From: Sulfurimonas sp.
GTDB taxonomy: Bacteria; Campylobacterota; Campylobacteria; Campylobacterales; Sulfurimonadaceae
DNA: 20,718 nucleotides
Direction of reading: 5' to 3'
Assembly (NCBI GenBank): GCA_022712775.1
Contig: JAFLJZ010000116.1
Span: 1 to 20,718, forward strand
The position numbers were made by a program, and so were the translations under genes. Below the pieces are notes generated by a model. It worked only from the letters and a program-made list of their open reading frames with translations, was not told the DNA's origin and searched no databases. The stretch's first letter is position 1; each line of letters starts with the position of its first letter. Below are positions 13,521 to 20,718 of this stretch, piece after piece.

Positions 13521-16500
13521 GTGCATGTAAAAAAAAAAAGATTTATTCCTATCAAAATCTCATTGTTTTAGCATCAGTAATTCCTATTTTTATTTTTGGA
13601 TTTTTAACATATACTAACTCAAAACAAGAAACAATTCAAAAAAACTTTGACCATATAACAAATATTAATAAACAGAATAAACAACTTGTACTAGACTATT
13701 TTACAAGTGTAGAAACAAATATAAAAGAACTCTCAAAAACACTCTCTTTTTTACATGAACAATCTAGCCAGAACATTAAAAATATACAAGCTTTACAAAA
13801 AAACCACTTAGAAAACTATTTTTATTCTGTTGAAAAAGATATTGTGTCTTTAGCAAAAAAAGATACTTTCCAAAATATTTTTCGTTTGTTAAATAAAGGA
13901 AAAAAAGTAAAGAGTATTCATCTAGGTAATATATATATGTATAAAGAAGAACTCGAGATACAAAATATTTTAATGATAGATAAAAATGGAAAAATTTTAT
14001 ACTCAAGTGATGATAAAAACTTAATCAATGTCCACGTAAGTGAGATAACCCAGTCTTTTGCTCAAAGCTTTGAAACACTAAAAACAAAACCAAAAAAGAT
14101 TGAGGCAACTTTTATAACTATTGGGTATAACAAGTCTTCTTCTTTGTATAAACAATTTGTTATTACACCATTAAAGGGTGTAGATGGATATATAGCTATT
14201 GAAATAGACCATGATAAAGTACAGAAAATAATTAAAAATGTGGCTTCCTTAGGAAGTACGGCAGAGACATATTTAACATACAAGTACCAAGAAAAAACAT
14301 TCTTAGCCTCAAAAAGAGTAGTGAAGCATGGAAAAATAGGGGACAAAAAAGAGAATATATTTATAGAAAAAGGTTTTGTCGAGACAGGAGTAGATATAAA
14401 ATATGGGAGTACGGATACTATAGAACTTGTAGGGTATAGCCCTGTTATTATGAAAAATATTATACTCAGCATGCAGACTACTGTCACATATATAGAGGTT
14501 ATTTCACCTAAAATTAAGGGTTCAGATTATTTTGAACAGTTTGTAAAAGATTATAAATATCAAAATATGATGCTTATAGGACCAAAAGGGGATATATTTT
14601 ATTCTGCAAATAAAGATGATGTTAATCAAGCAGATTTTTTAACTTCTAAATATGAAGATACACATCTTAGTAAGGCTATTAAAAAAGCTCTTATAAGTAA
14701 AAAATTTCTTTTAACAGATATAGATTTTTATGATAAATGTTGTAATAAGCTTGCCCAGTTCGCATTATTGCCAATACTTAATGAAAATAAAACACTTCAA
14801 AGCATCGTTGTTTTAGAACTAAATTTAAATCATATAAATAAAACTTTAAAGCGTAATAGTAACACGTGCAAGACATATGATGCTTATCTTGTAGGAAGTG
14901 ATAAGAGGCTTCGCTCAGACACCATTTTAAGCCCAGATAAATTTAATATGCAAAAATCTTTTAAAGAAAATCTTTTAATAGATACAGAGGGTGATTCTAC
15001 TGCGATAATCAAAGACTATCGTGGAATTAATGTACTTTCAAGCTTTGCCCTAATAGAGTATCCAAACTTTCAATGGATCGTGATTACTAAGCTAGATGAG
15101 CAAGAGATAGAAGATATGCTTAGTAGTCTAAAGCTTAATATCTTATTCTTTGTTTTAATATCTTCTCTTGTTGCTTTGGTTGTTATGATGCTAATAACAA
15201 ACGAGAAAAAGAAACAGGATTTGAAGTTAAATCATGCAGCTACGCATGATAGTCTTACAGGCTTACCAAACAGAAAATTTGCTTTAGAATATTTGATGTA
15301 TATCTTAGCTAATGCTAAAAGAATGAAAAGCAAAGGGGCAGTACTTTTTATAGACCTTGATAAGTTTAAAGTGCTTAATGATAGTTATGGACATAAGGCG
15401 GGGGATGTAGTTCTCAAAGAAATTGCATTAAGGTTTCAATCTCTTCTTAGAGAAGATGATTTGATTGGAAGACTTGGTGGAGATGAGTTTATTATTATTG
15501 TAAATCATTTTAATACTCTCCATGATATAGATAATTTATGTAAAAAAATCATCTTAGATATATCTAAGCAGGTGAAAGATGAGAAAAAAACATACCAAGT
15601 AGGGGTGAGTATAGGTATATCAGTTTTTCCAGATGATAGTAAGAATGCAGAGGAACTTTTACAGTTCGCAGATACTGCGATGTTTAAGACCAAAGATAAT
15701 GGGAGAAATGGATTTACCTATTATTCTAAAGAAATGACAGAAGAATCTCTTCAGATGTCTCGTGTTGAGAGTGAACTTAGTACGGCAATAAAAAAGAATG
15801 AATTAGTCCTACACTATCAACCACAGGTGAGTTTAATAACATCCAAAGTAATTGCAGTCGAAGCACTTGTTCGCTGGAATCATCCTAGAGATGGTTTGAT
15901 TATGCCAAATGATTTTATACCAATTGCTGAGGAGAGTCCCCTAATTGTTGAACTTGGGTATTGGGTTATCTATGAGGCATGTAAAAAGTTTAAAAAGTGG
16001 CAAAGTGAGGGTTTAGAACTTGAATATATAGCTGTTAATATGTCTATAAAACAACTCCAATGTATAAAATGTGTTAAAAACATTAGAACCATTCTTGAGG
16101 ACTTAGATTTTAACCCAAAAAACTTAGAATTAGAGATTACGGAAAATACACTTATATCTAGTATTGATAGCATTTTGATTAATATCAATCTTTTCAAAGA
16201 GATGGGGATAAAGTTTTCTATAGATGATTTTGGCACAGGGTATTCTTCTCTTTCTTATTTAAAATCTTTGCGTATTACGACACTTAAAATTGATAGAGAG
16301 TTTATTAAGGACTTGATATCAGATAAAGATGATAGAGCAATAGTTGAAGCAATTATAGTCATGGGGCATATGTTAAATTATAGAATAGTGGCAGAAGGTG
16401 CTGAAACAAAGGCGGAAGTAGAGTTGTTAAGATACTTTGCTTGTGATATAGTGCAGGGGGATTACTACTCAAAACCTTTACCTGAAAATGATTTGATAAA

Positions 16501-16531
16501 ATATATAAATGGACTAAATAATGATAAGTGA
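13521..16531 (+). CDS. GGDEF-EAL c-di-GMP protein with sensor domain; start out of frame through an A11 tract
   Basis: The open frame runs without a stop from before 13541 to 16531, but its first ATG/GTG/TTG is the GTG at 13844, inside the sensor domain. The missing N-terminus is encoded upstream in the same frame: NLIVLASVIPIFIFGFLTY (TM1), then a long periplasmic coil and Cache-like sensor. The only plausible start is GTG 13521 (GGGAAG before it). It reads MHVKKK into an A11 tract and, as written, stops at 13569 after 16 codons. One extra A would give about 1003 residues. TM2 lies near 15130-15200. GGDEF is intact (RLGGDEF near 15475, RxxD I-site present). EAL is also intact: EALVRW at 15860, ELEITE, IDDFGTGYS and the VQGDYYSKPL end. 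Both c-di-GMP synthesis and hydrolysis are possible. Confidence 0.85.
13529..13539 (+). repeat. Poly-A tract (A11) near the start of the GGDEF-EAL gene
   Basis: Eleven consecutive A residues follow GTGCATGT. With 11 the GTG start leads to a stop at 13569; with 12 or 9 it opens into the full protein. Homopolymer tracts just after a start codon are classical slipped-strand phase-variation switches in Campylobacterota, and A runs of nine or more also permit transcriptional slippage. Confidence 0.8.
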
Positions 16532-16958
16532 TAAAAATTTTATAAATATAGCGAGTGAGTTGGCAACAGCTTCAAAATGTGTTTCAAAACAAGTTGGTGC
16601 AGTGATAGTTAAAGATGGAAGAATATTAAGTACAGGATACAATGGAACTCCAGCCGGATTTATTAACTGTAATGATCACTGGGAAGGTGCGTATACTTCT
16701 GATCATCATGAATGGTCAAAAACATATGAAATTCATGCTGAGATGAATGCTATTATTTGGGCTGCGAGACAAGGAATATCTATAGAAAATGCGACAATTT
16801 ATGTAACGCTTGAGCCTTGTAGTGAATGTAGTAAAAATCTTATAGCAAGTGGGATTAAAAGAATAGTATATGCAAAAGAGTACGAGCATACGCATTCAAA
16901 CACTATCTCCAAGTTTTTAAAAGATAACGGTGTTAGTATAGAAAAGTTAGCTGTTTAA
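16521..16958 (+). CDS. dCMP deaminase (ComEB-type cytidine/deoxycytidylate deaminase)
   Basis: A 145-residue zinc enzyme that converts dCMP to dUMP to feed thymidylate synthesis. Zinc ligands are His72 in HAEMNAI, with catalytic Glu74, and Cys100/Cys103 in LEPCSEC. The N-terminal KQVGAVIVKDGRILSTGYNG and TPAGFINCNDHW are characteristic of dCMP deaminases; Cys50 and a His pair between them may hold a second zinc. It starts 11 bases inside the end of the GGDEF-EAL gene, so it is probably cotranslated with it, and it ends 18 bases before a convergent gene. Confidence 0.9.
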   Translation: MISDKNFINIASELATASKCVSKQVGAVIVKDGRILSTGYNGTPAGFINCNDHWEGAYTSDHHEWSKTYEIHAEMNAIIWAARQGISIENATIYVTLEPCSECSKNLIASGIKRIVYAKEYEHTHSNTISKFLKDNGVSIEKLAV

Positions 16959-16976
16959 AACAGACTTGTATAGTGG

Positions 16977-17339
16977 TTATTTACCCGTGAAATTTGCACC
17001 TGTTATCTTACCATAGAGGTTTACAAAAATATAAAGAGTTTGCTTTTTGCTATCTTTGACACTTGTATTTTTAAAATGCACTACCCACTCTGTATTATGA
17101 TGAAATTGTTTCTTCTTCATATCTGAAACAGGAGAATTTTCCCAAGATTCTTCAATTTTATGATTTCCAACTAAACGCGTAAGCTCTCCTTTAGCCGTTG
17201 ATTCAATCATAGACTTCGATGCTAAAACTTTACTGTGTGAGTGTCCGTGCCCACCATCATGACTATGGACAGAACCTGCAAAAAGTGTTATGCTTGTTAA
17301 GGCAACTGTAATAAGAGCTATTTTAATTAATGTTTTCAT
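16977..17339 (-). CDS. Periplasmic His-rich DUF6488-like protein
   Basis: A 120-residue protein with a signal peptide (about 1-21) and a His cluster HSHDGGHGHSHSK directly after it. A small domain follows with LVGNHKIEESWENS, EWVVHFKNTSVKDS and KQTLYIFVNLYGKITGANFTGK. The C-terminal 'QTLYIFLxLxGKYxAANxTGK' pattern matches the family I recall as DUF6488. The His cluster suggests binding of Zn, Ni, Co or Cu. It follows the HupE/UreJ-like gene by 11 bases with a strong AAAGGGGGG ribosome site, so the two likely form a metal-uptake or metal-handling pair. No biochemical function is known to me. Confidence 0.7.
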   Translation of the reverse strand: MKTLIKIALITVALTSITLFAGSVHSHDGGHGHSHSKVLASKSMIESTAKGELTRLVGNHKIEESWENSPVSDMKKKQFHHNTEWVVHFKNTSVKDSKKQTLYIFVNLYGKITGANFTGK

Positions 17340-17350
17340 TTCCCCCCTTT

Positions 17351-18124
17351 TTATAGACTATCGTGTATATAGTTTTTTTGTTGAGTTTTTTTCATATCTA
17401 AATGGATATGATAATGCTCATCCTTGTTAAAGCCAAATTCTTCTTCATTCGTCGTATGTAGATAACCGTGTAATTGCATCAACAATAACATAAATCCAGC
17501 AAACATTAGTGCGTGATTAGCTACTTTGCTCAATCGTAAAAAAGAGACTGTTTTTCTCCATTGAGTTAATACGATTAACATAACAATGAGCGCAAGTATT
17601 TGTCCAATTTCCACCCCTATGTTAAATGATAGTATCTTGAGCAACATATCTACATTTTGCTCTCCAAGTGGTAATTGTTGTAGTCTTGTTGAAAGTCCAA
17701 ATCCGTGTATCAGTCCAAATAAAAGAACCATTAGCAGTAAATTAGGAGATTTAACACCTAAATAATTTTGAAATCCCTTGTTGTTGTCAAATGCTTTATA
17801 AATAACACTTAGTGCAATAACTGCATCAATGAGATAATAATTTGCATTGATACTCATGAAAGTAGCAAATATTAGAGTGATACTATGCCCTATAGTAAAG
17901 ACAGTTACAAACTTTACTATATCCTTTGTTGTTGTAAGAAAAAATACAACTCCAAAAAGAAAAAGTAAATGGTCGTAACCTGACAACATATGTGTTGCAC
18001 CTAACCAGATATAACGAAGGTTACCTCCGTCAATCATTGCCTGCATATCTGCTGCTGAAATACCATGTGCATAAGCAGATGTATTTAGCAATAAAAATAA
18101 GACAAATAAAAAAAATATTTTCAT
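17351..18124 (-). CDS. HupE/UreJ-family membrane protein
   Basis: A 257-residue integral membrane protein with an N-terminal signal or first helix (1-19, ending AYAHG) and about six further helices. Hallmarks are GATHMLSGYDHLLFLFGVVFF, FTIGHSITLIFA and FGLIHGFGLSTRL, with paired His/Asp residues inside membrane segments as in HupE/UreJ (nickel/cobalt) permeases. The C-terminal tail has HYHIHLDMKK. The metal may be Ni, Co or Cu; context gives no decision. Its promoter (TATAAT at 18159-18164 on this strand) is straddled by a 9-base inverted repeat. It forms an operon with the DUF6488-like gene. Confidence 0.8.
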   Translation of the reverse strand: MKIFFLFVLFLLLNTSAYAHGISAADMQAMIDGGNLRYIWLGATHMLSGYDHLLFLFGVVFFLTTTKDIVKFVTVFTIGHSITLIFATFMSINANYYLIDAVIALSVIYKAFDNNKGFQNYLGVKSPNLLLMVLLFGLIHGFGLSTRLQQLPLGEQNVDMLLKILSFNIGVEIGQILALIVMLIVLTQWRKTVSFLRLSKVANHALMFAGFMLLLMQLHGYLHTTNEEEFGFNKDEHYHIHLDMKKTQQKNYIHDSL

Positions 18125-18137
18125 TGTAGTTTAATGC

Positions 18138-18175
18138 CTTAGTTGTAATTTAATTAGGATTATATCACAACTAAG
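18138..18175 (-). promoter_or_regulatory. HupE-operon promoter enclosed by a 9-base inverted repeat (operator candidate)
   Basis: On the minus strand an extended -10, TGATATAAT (TATAAT at 18164-18159), predicts a transcript start near 18152. CTTAGTTGT (18138-18146) and ACAACTAAG (18167-18175) are perfect inverted copies 20 bases apart. One lies upstream of the -10 and the other lies in the leader. Because only one arm is transcribed, the repeat is better explained as a protein-binding site than as an RNA hairpin. A metal- or redox-responsive repressor is a natural guess. Confidence 0.5.
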
Positions 18176-18180
18176 ATGTT

Positions 18181-18618
18181 CTATTTTTTCATTTTTTTCA
18201 TTTTTGGAAGTGTACTACGGTAAATGCCAACAACCTGAGCATATTGTTTTTGGCTAAGGACTTTTTTTAGATTTGCTCTACAGGCACTTTTAATTCTGAT
18301 AATATCTTTACGTGCATCTAGCATTTTCTGTGATGCAGCAACTATGTCTGTATCTGTTGTAAGAGCCTCTTCTAAAAGCATTCTTTCTTCACGCATAACA
18401 AGTTTTACAAGTTTCATTATTTGAGGTTTATTTGCTTTAGTCCATGCTCTAATCTCTTTAACTTGCATTTTACTTAGTTGTAAAAGTTCGGCATTACCTA
18501 AAGTATATCGTACTAGATTTGGCATAGGATTTGTATGTTTGAGTGCATATCCAGGACTAGCTTGTATAGATGTAAGTGACATGATTGCTATTGTTATGAT
18601 AATTAGAAGTTTTTTCAT
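18181..18618 (-). CDS. Spy/CpxP-like periplasmic LTxxQ protein
   Basis: A 145-residue protein with a signal peptide (about 1-20, IQASPG) and an otherwise all-helical, strongly basic mature chain. It has the two LTxxQ-like turns of the Spy/CpxP fold: LLQLSKMQVKEIRAW near residues 45-60 and VLSQKQYAQVVGIY near 120-133. It ends in a Lys-rich tail (MKKMKK). Spy and CpxP act as periplasmic chaperones and stress or metal sensors. Distance from modC (54 bases) and its own AAAGGATACA ribosome site suggest a separate unit; no clear -35 is seen. Confidence 0.7.
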   Translation of the reverse strand: MKKLLIIITIAIMSLTSIQASPGYALKHTNPMPNLVRYTLGNAELLQLSKMQVKEIRAWTKANKPQIMKLVKLVMREERMLLEEALTTDTDIVAASQKMLDARKDIIRIKSACRANLKKVLSQKQYAQVVGIYRSTLPKMKKMKK

Positions 18619-18672
18619 TTATGTATCCTTTGTGGTTTAAAAGCAGTATAGTAAAAAAATGTTAATTGTTTG

Positions 18673-19527
18673 TTAAGAGCCGATAATACTCGGGCTAAAG
18701 GCTTTTGTACTCACACTTACAACATCACCAATACGAAGATTTTTTGTCTCAGCCTCGCTCACAACTACTTCAACAATTTGCTGTCCGATAGAGATAACAG
18801 CGATATAAATTACATCTACTCTAAGAATATCTAAGAGTTCACCCTCAAAGGAGAATTTCGCTGATCCTGTGGTTTTTAGAAGGATGTCTTTTGCCTGACC
18901 ATCATTAGTGATTTTCCCTTGCTTAAGTACTAAAACACGAGAACTTAGTCTATATATTTCACTTGGGTCATGACTAACCATAATAGTAGTTGTCCCAAAC
19001 TCTTTATGCAGTGTTAAAATCTCACTTTGGAGTTTCGTTCTCATCTGAGGGTCAAGTGCTGATAAAGGCTCGTCCATTAATAGAAGTTTAGGACGATTCA
19101 TCAAAGCTCTACATAAACTAACACGCTGTTTTTGGCCACCACTAAGCGTACTTGGAAGTCGTTTTTTTAAGTCATTAAGTTCTGTGATTTCTAAAAGGTG
19201 TTTAGCTAGATTTTTATCTTTTTTTACAAAGAGAAGATTCTCTTCAACTGACATATTTGGAAACAGTGCATAATCTTGAAATACAAAGCCTATTTCTCTT
19301 TTTTGCGGAGGAAGATTTGTTTTTGAATCTAACCAAGTCGTATCTCCAATTTTAATTTCCCCCTCTGCCTCTTCTAGTCCTGCTAAGATTCTTAAAAGTG
19401 TAGTTTTGCCACTTCCACTTTCTCCCGAGAGTGCTACAAATTCATTCTCTTTAATGCTAAGGTTTACATCTAAATCCATCTCTCCCTGGCTACCATGAAG
19501 TGTTTTATTTATATCAATATATATCAT
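18673..19527 (-). CDS. modC: Molybdate ABC transporter ATPase ModC
   Basis: A 284-residue ATPase that powers molybdate/tungstate import. Walker A GESGSGKT (35-42), Q-loop Gln84 in FVFQDYALFPNMSV, signature LSGGQKQRVSLCRAL (128-142), Walker B LLLMDEPLSALDP (148-160) and His186 are all intact. A single C-terminal Mop/TOBE unit (about 222-284) ends the chain, while E. coli ModC (352 residues) has two; the separate Mop gene in this operon may supply the missing regulatory module. It overlaps modB by 4 bases. The gene order modA, Mop, modB, modC equals C. jejuni Cj0303c-Cj0300c as I recall it. Confidence 0.92.
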   Translation of the reverse strand: MIYIDINKTLHGSQGEMDLDVNLSIKENEFVALSGESGSGKTTLLRILAGLEEAEGEIKIGDTTWLDSKTNLPPQKREIGFVFQDYALFPNMSVEENLLFVKKDKNLAKHLLEITELNDLKKRLPSTLSGGQKQRVSLCRALMNRPKLLLMDEPLSALDPQMRTKLQSEILTLHKEFGTTTIMVSHDPSEIYRLSSRVLVLKQGKITNDGQAKDILLKTTGSAKFSFEGELLDILRVDVIYIAVISIGQQIVEVVVSEAETKNLRIGDVVSVSTKAFSPSIIGS

Positions 19528-20225
19528 TTGTGAAATCCAGCAAATTTTGTTGCGTGTTTATGATTGAAGATATAAACACTTAAGAGAACTATAAAACTAA
19601 GCAAGAGCATAATAGCACTATAAATATGCGCACCTGTATAGTCCATAATCTCAACCATTTCATAGATAGCAACAGAGGCAACCTTTGTTTCATTTGGAAT
19701 ACTTCCTCCAACCATTAAAACTACACCAAATTCTCCAACAGTATGTGCAAAGGTTACGATAATAGCTGTGAGAAGGGCAGGTTTCATATTTGGAAGTGCT
19801 ACTCTAAAAATTGTTTGAAACTTACTTTTCCCAGATATATACGATGCTTCGAGAATATTTTTGTTTATATTTTCAAAACCACTTTGAAGGGGTTGAACCA
19901 TAAAAGGAAGACTATAAAATGAACTTGCAATTACAAGACCAGTAAAATTAAAAACAAGTGATACATCAAAAAAGTCATGAAAAAAAGCACCTACAGGTGA
20001 GTTTTGAGAGAGCGTAAACAAAAGATAAAACCCTAAAACTGAGGGAGGAAGTACAAGTGGTAAAGCAGTTAAAGCTTCTAAAAAAGGTTTGATTTTCGAC
20101 GTAGTTTGTGAAAGGTACCAAGCCAGAGGTAAGCATAAAATGAACAAAATAAAAGTAGTAATCGAGGCTAATTTAAAAGAAAGTATAAAAGGTGCAAACT
20201 CTAAGTTTTGAAGTATTTCAAGCAT
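19524..20225 (-). CDS. modB: Molybdate ABC transporter permease ModB
   Basis: A 233-residue inner-membrane permease with about five to six helices. The coupling-helix EAA motif is EASYISGKSKFQTIFRVALP followed by NMKPALL. The N-terminal LSFKLASITTFILFILCLPLAWYL and PLVLPPSVLGFYLL are typical of ModB/CysTW permeases. It forms a homodimer with ModC, taking molybdate from ModA. The start overlaps the stop of the Mop gene (shared base at 20225) and the end overlaps modC by 4 bases, so the genes are translationally coupled. Confidence 0.92.
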   Translation of the reverse strand: MLEILQNLEFAPFILSFKLASITTFILFILCLPLAWYLSQTTSKIKPFLEALTALPLVLPPSVLGFYLLFTLSQNSPVGAFFHDFFDVSLVFNFTGLVIASSFYSLPFMVQPLQSGFENINKNILEASYISGKSKFQTIFRVALPNMKPALLTAIIVTFAHTVGEFGVVLMVGGSIPNETKVASVAIYEMVEIMDYTGAHIYSAIMLLLSFIVLLSVYIFNHKHATKFAGFHK

Positions 20226-20620
20226 TAGAGAACTCTTAGTATAGATAGTTCACTTGCATTAATACACGCGATGACTTCATCATTTATTTTTAAATCCATT
20301 GTTTTACATCGTTCTAGAGTAATAATTGATTCTAAATTAAATTCTTCTAGTGAGAGTTGAATACTACTTAAGAGTTGACCGTTATTTATATGCTTTATTT
20401 TCGCTCTGAGTTGATTAGAAAAGCTAATGCTACCTTGAAAATCTTTAGAGATAACAACATGAGAGGGTTTCGTAGTTAGGGATACTTTTGTACCCACTTG
20501 TATAGTGTCGTTTAAATCTAGGCTCATCATGCTTAGTTTTTGATTCAAACACTCAAAGTGAACGATATTAAGGGTATCAATCGATTGTATTTGTGTGACA
20601 GTTGCTAGTAGTGTATTCAT
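20225..20620 (-). CDS. Double TOBE/Mop-domain molybdate-binding protein
   Basis: A 131-residue cytoplasmic protein of two Mop-like repeats. The second (about 68-130) is canonical, with LRAKIKHINNGQLLSSIQLS, LESIITLERCKTMDLKINDEV and IACINASELSIL. The first (1-58) is diverged but keeps LATVTQIQSIDTLNIVHFEC and VSLTTKPSHVVIS. Such di-domains bind molybdate or tungstate oxyanions and correspond to the C-terminal half of ModE, but no DNA-binding domain is present, so it may be a storage or buffering protein. Its ATG overlaps the modA stop by 4 bases (ATGA). Confidence 0.82.
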   Translation of the reverse strand: MNTLLATVTQIQSIDTLNIVHFECLNQKLSMMSLDLNDTIQVGTKVSLTTKPSHVVISKDFQGSISFSNQLRAKIKHINNGQLLSSIQLSLEEFNLESIITLERCKTMDLKINDEVIACINASELSILRVL

Positions 20621-20718
20621 GGGATTGTGTATCCAAATTTTTCAAATATACTCGCTGCTTTTTCACTGAAAATAAATTTATAAAAGAGCGTAACTTCAGA
20701 GTTGTTTTTTCCTGATTC
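20617..20718 (-). CDS. modA: Molybdate-binding protein ModA, C-terminal fragment
   Basis: The last 33 codons of a gene that runs off the right edge. They read ESGKNNSEVTLFYKFIFSEK, then AASIFEKFGYTIP and a stop. The 'F-L-SpeAqaIFekyGFt-P' ending is typical of periplasmic ModA proteins, and the position ahead of Mop-modB-modC confirms it. The stop overlaps the next start by 4 bases. Confidence 0.85.
   Translation of the reverse strand, partial: ESGKNNSEVTLFYKFIFSEKAASIFEKFGYTIP

Noticed and set aside
13844..13846. GTG 13844 as true start of the GGDEF-EAL gene
   Set aside because: It lies inside a sensor domain, lacks a ribosome site, and about 100 codons of clear protein sequence with a membrane helix lie upstream in frame.
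16951..16963. Palindrome CTGTTT-A-AAACAG at the end of the deaminase gene, as terminator
   Set aside because: One-base loop, AT-rich stem and no T-run on either strand; it mainly includes the stop codon.
17342..17347. C6/G6 run before the DUF6488-like gene as a phase-variation tract
   Set aside because: Six bases is short for slippage; it is adequately explained as a G-rich ribosome site.
18640..18697. Inverted repeat AGCCGA/TCGGGCT at the end of modC as a terminator
   Set aside because: The stem has a bulge, overlaps the coding end, and the T-run is more than 15 bases away.
1..20718. CRISPR arrays, tRNA or rRNA genes, insertion-sequence ends
   Set aside because: No regularly spaced direct repeats, tRNA-like folds or transposase genes were found by reading; only the REP pair suggests mobility.

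Overview
The window is AT-rich and tightly packed. Its gene content points to the Campylobacterota, most likely a Sulfurimonas-like sulfur oxidiser. The modA/TOBE/modB/modC order and the gltX next to a SurA-like PPIase match Campylobacter gene order as I recall it, and extended -10 promoters of the TTTGCTATAAT type and 4-bp ATGA gene overlaps recur. No rRNA, tRNA, CRISPR array or insertion sequence was seen. The genus is an inference.

Region 1 (1-2940, minus) is a copper/silver-type efflux operon: FixH-like periplasmic protein, CusC-like outer-membrane channel, CusB-like adaptor and the start of a CusA-like RND pump, which runs off the left edge. Region 2 (2940-5560, plus) begins with a RhuM-Fic gene that looks internally shortened. 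It is followed by a 21-codon ORF that links it to an OmpR-type response regulator and a histidine kinase. The two-component pair probably controls the efflux operon, with the Fic gene lying between them.

Region 3 (5561-9665): an EF-hand-rich protein of unknown function sits behind a sigma-54-like promoter and a structured leader. It converges on a two-gene minus operon, an SO_0444-like metal permease and an ABC exporter. The permease gene carries a pair of palindromic REP-like repeats translated in frame in its cytoplasmic linker.

Region 4 (9690-16958) holds c-di-GMP signalling and housekeeping genes: a membrane diguanylate cyclase, gltX, a SurA-like periplasmic chaperone, a large GGDEF-EAL protein and a dCMP deaminase. 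The GGDEF-EAL gene has an A11 tract just after its apparent GTG start. As written, the tract puts the start out of frame with the rest of the gene, so the gene is probably phase-variable, rescued by slippage, or affected by a sequencing error.

Region 5 (16977-20718, minus) returns to metals: a His-rich DUF6488-like protein with a HupE/UreJ-like membrane protein, a Spy/CpxP-like periplasmic protein, and the molybdate importer operon modA(partial)-mop-modB-modC. The common threads are envelope metal homeostasis (Cu/Ag, Zn/Cu, Mo) and signal transduction. The strongest candidates for something new are the A11 switch, the sigma-54/structured-leader EF-hand gene, the REP pair inside a reading frame and the compact RhuM-Fic coupled to a two-component system.
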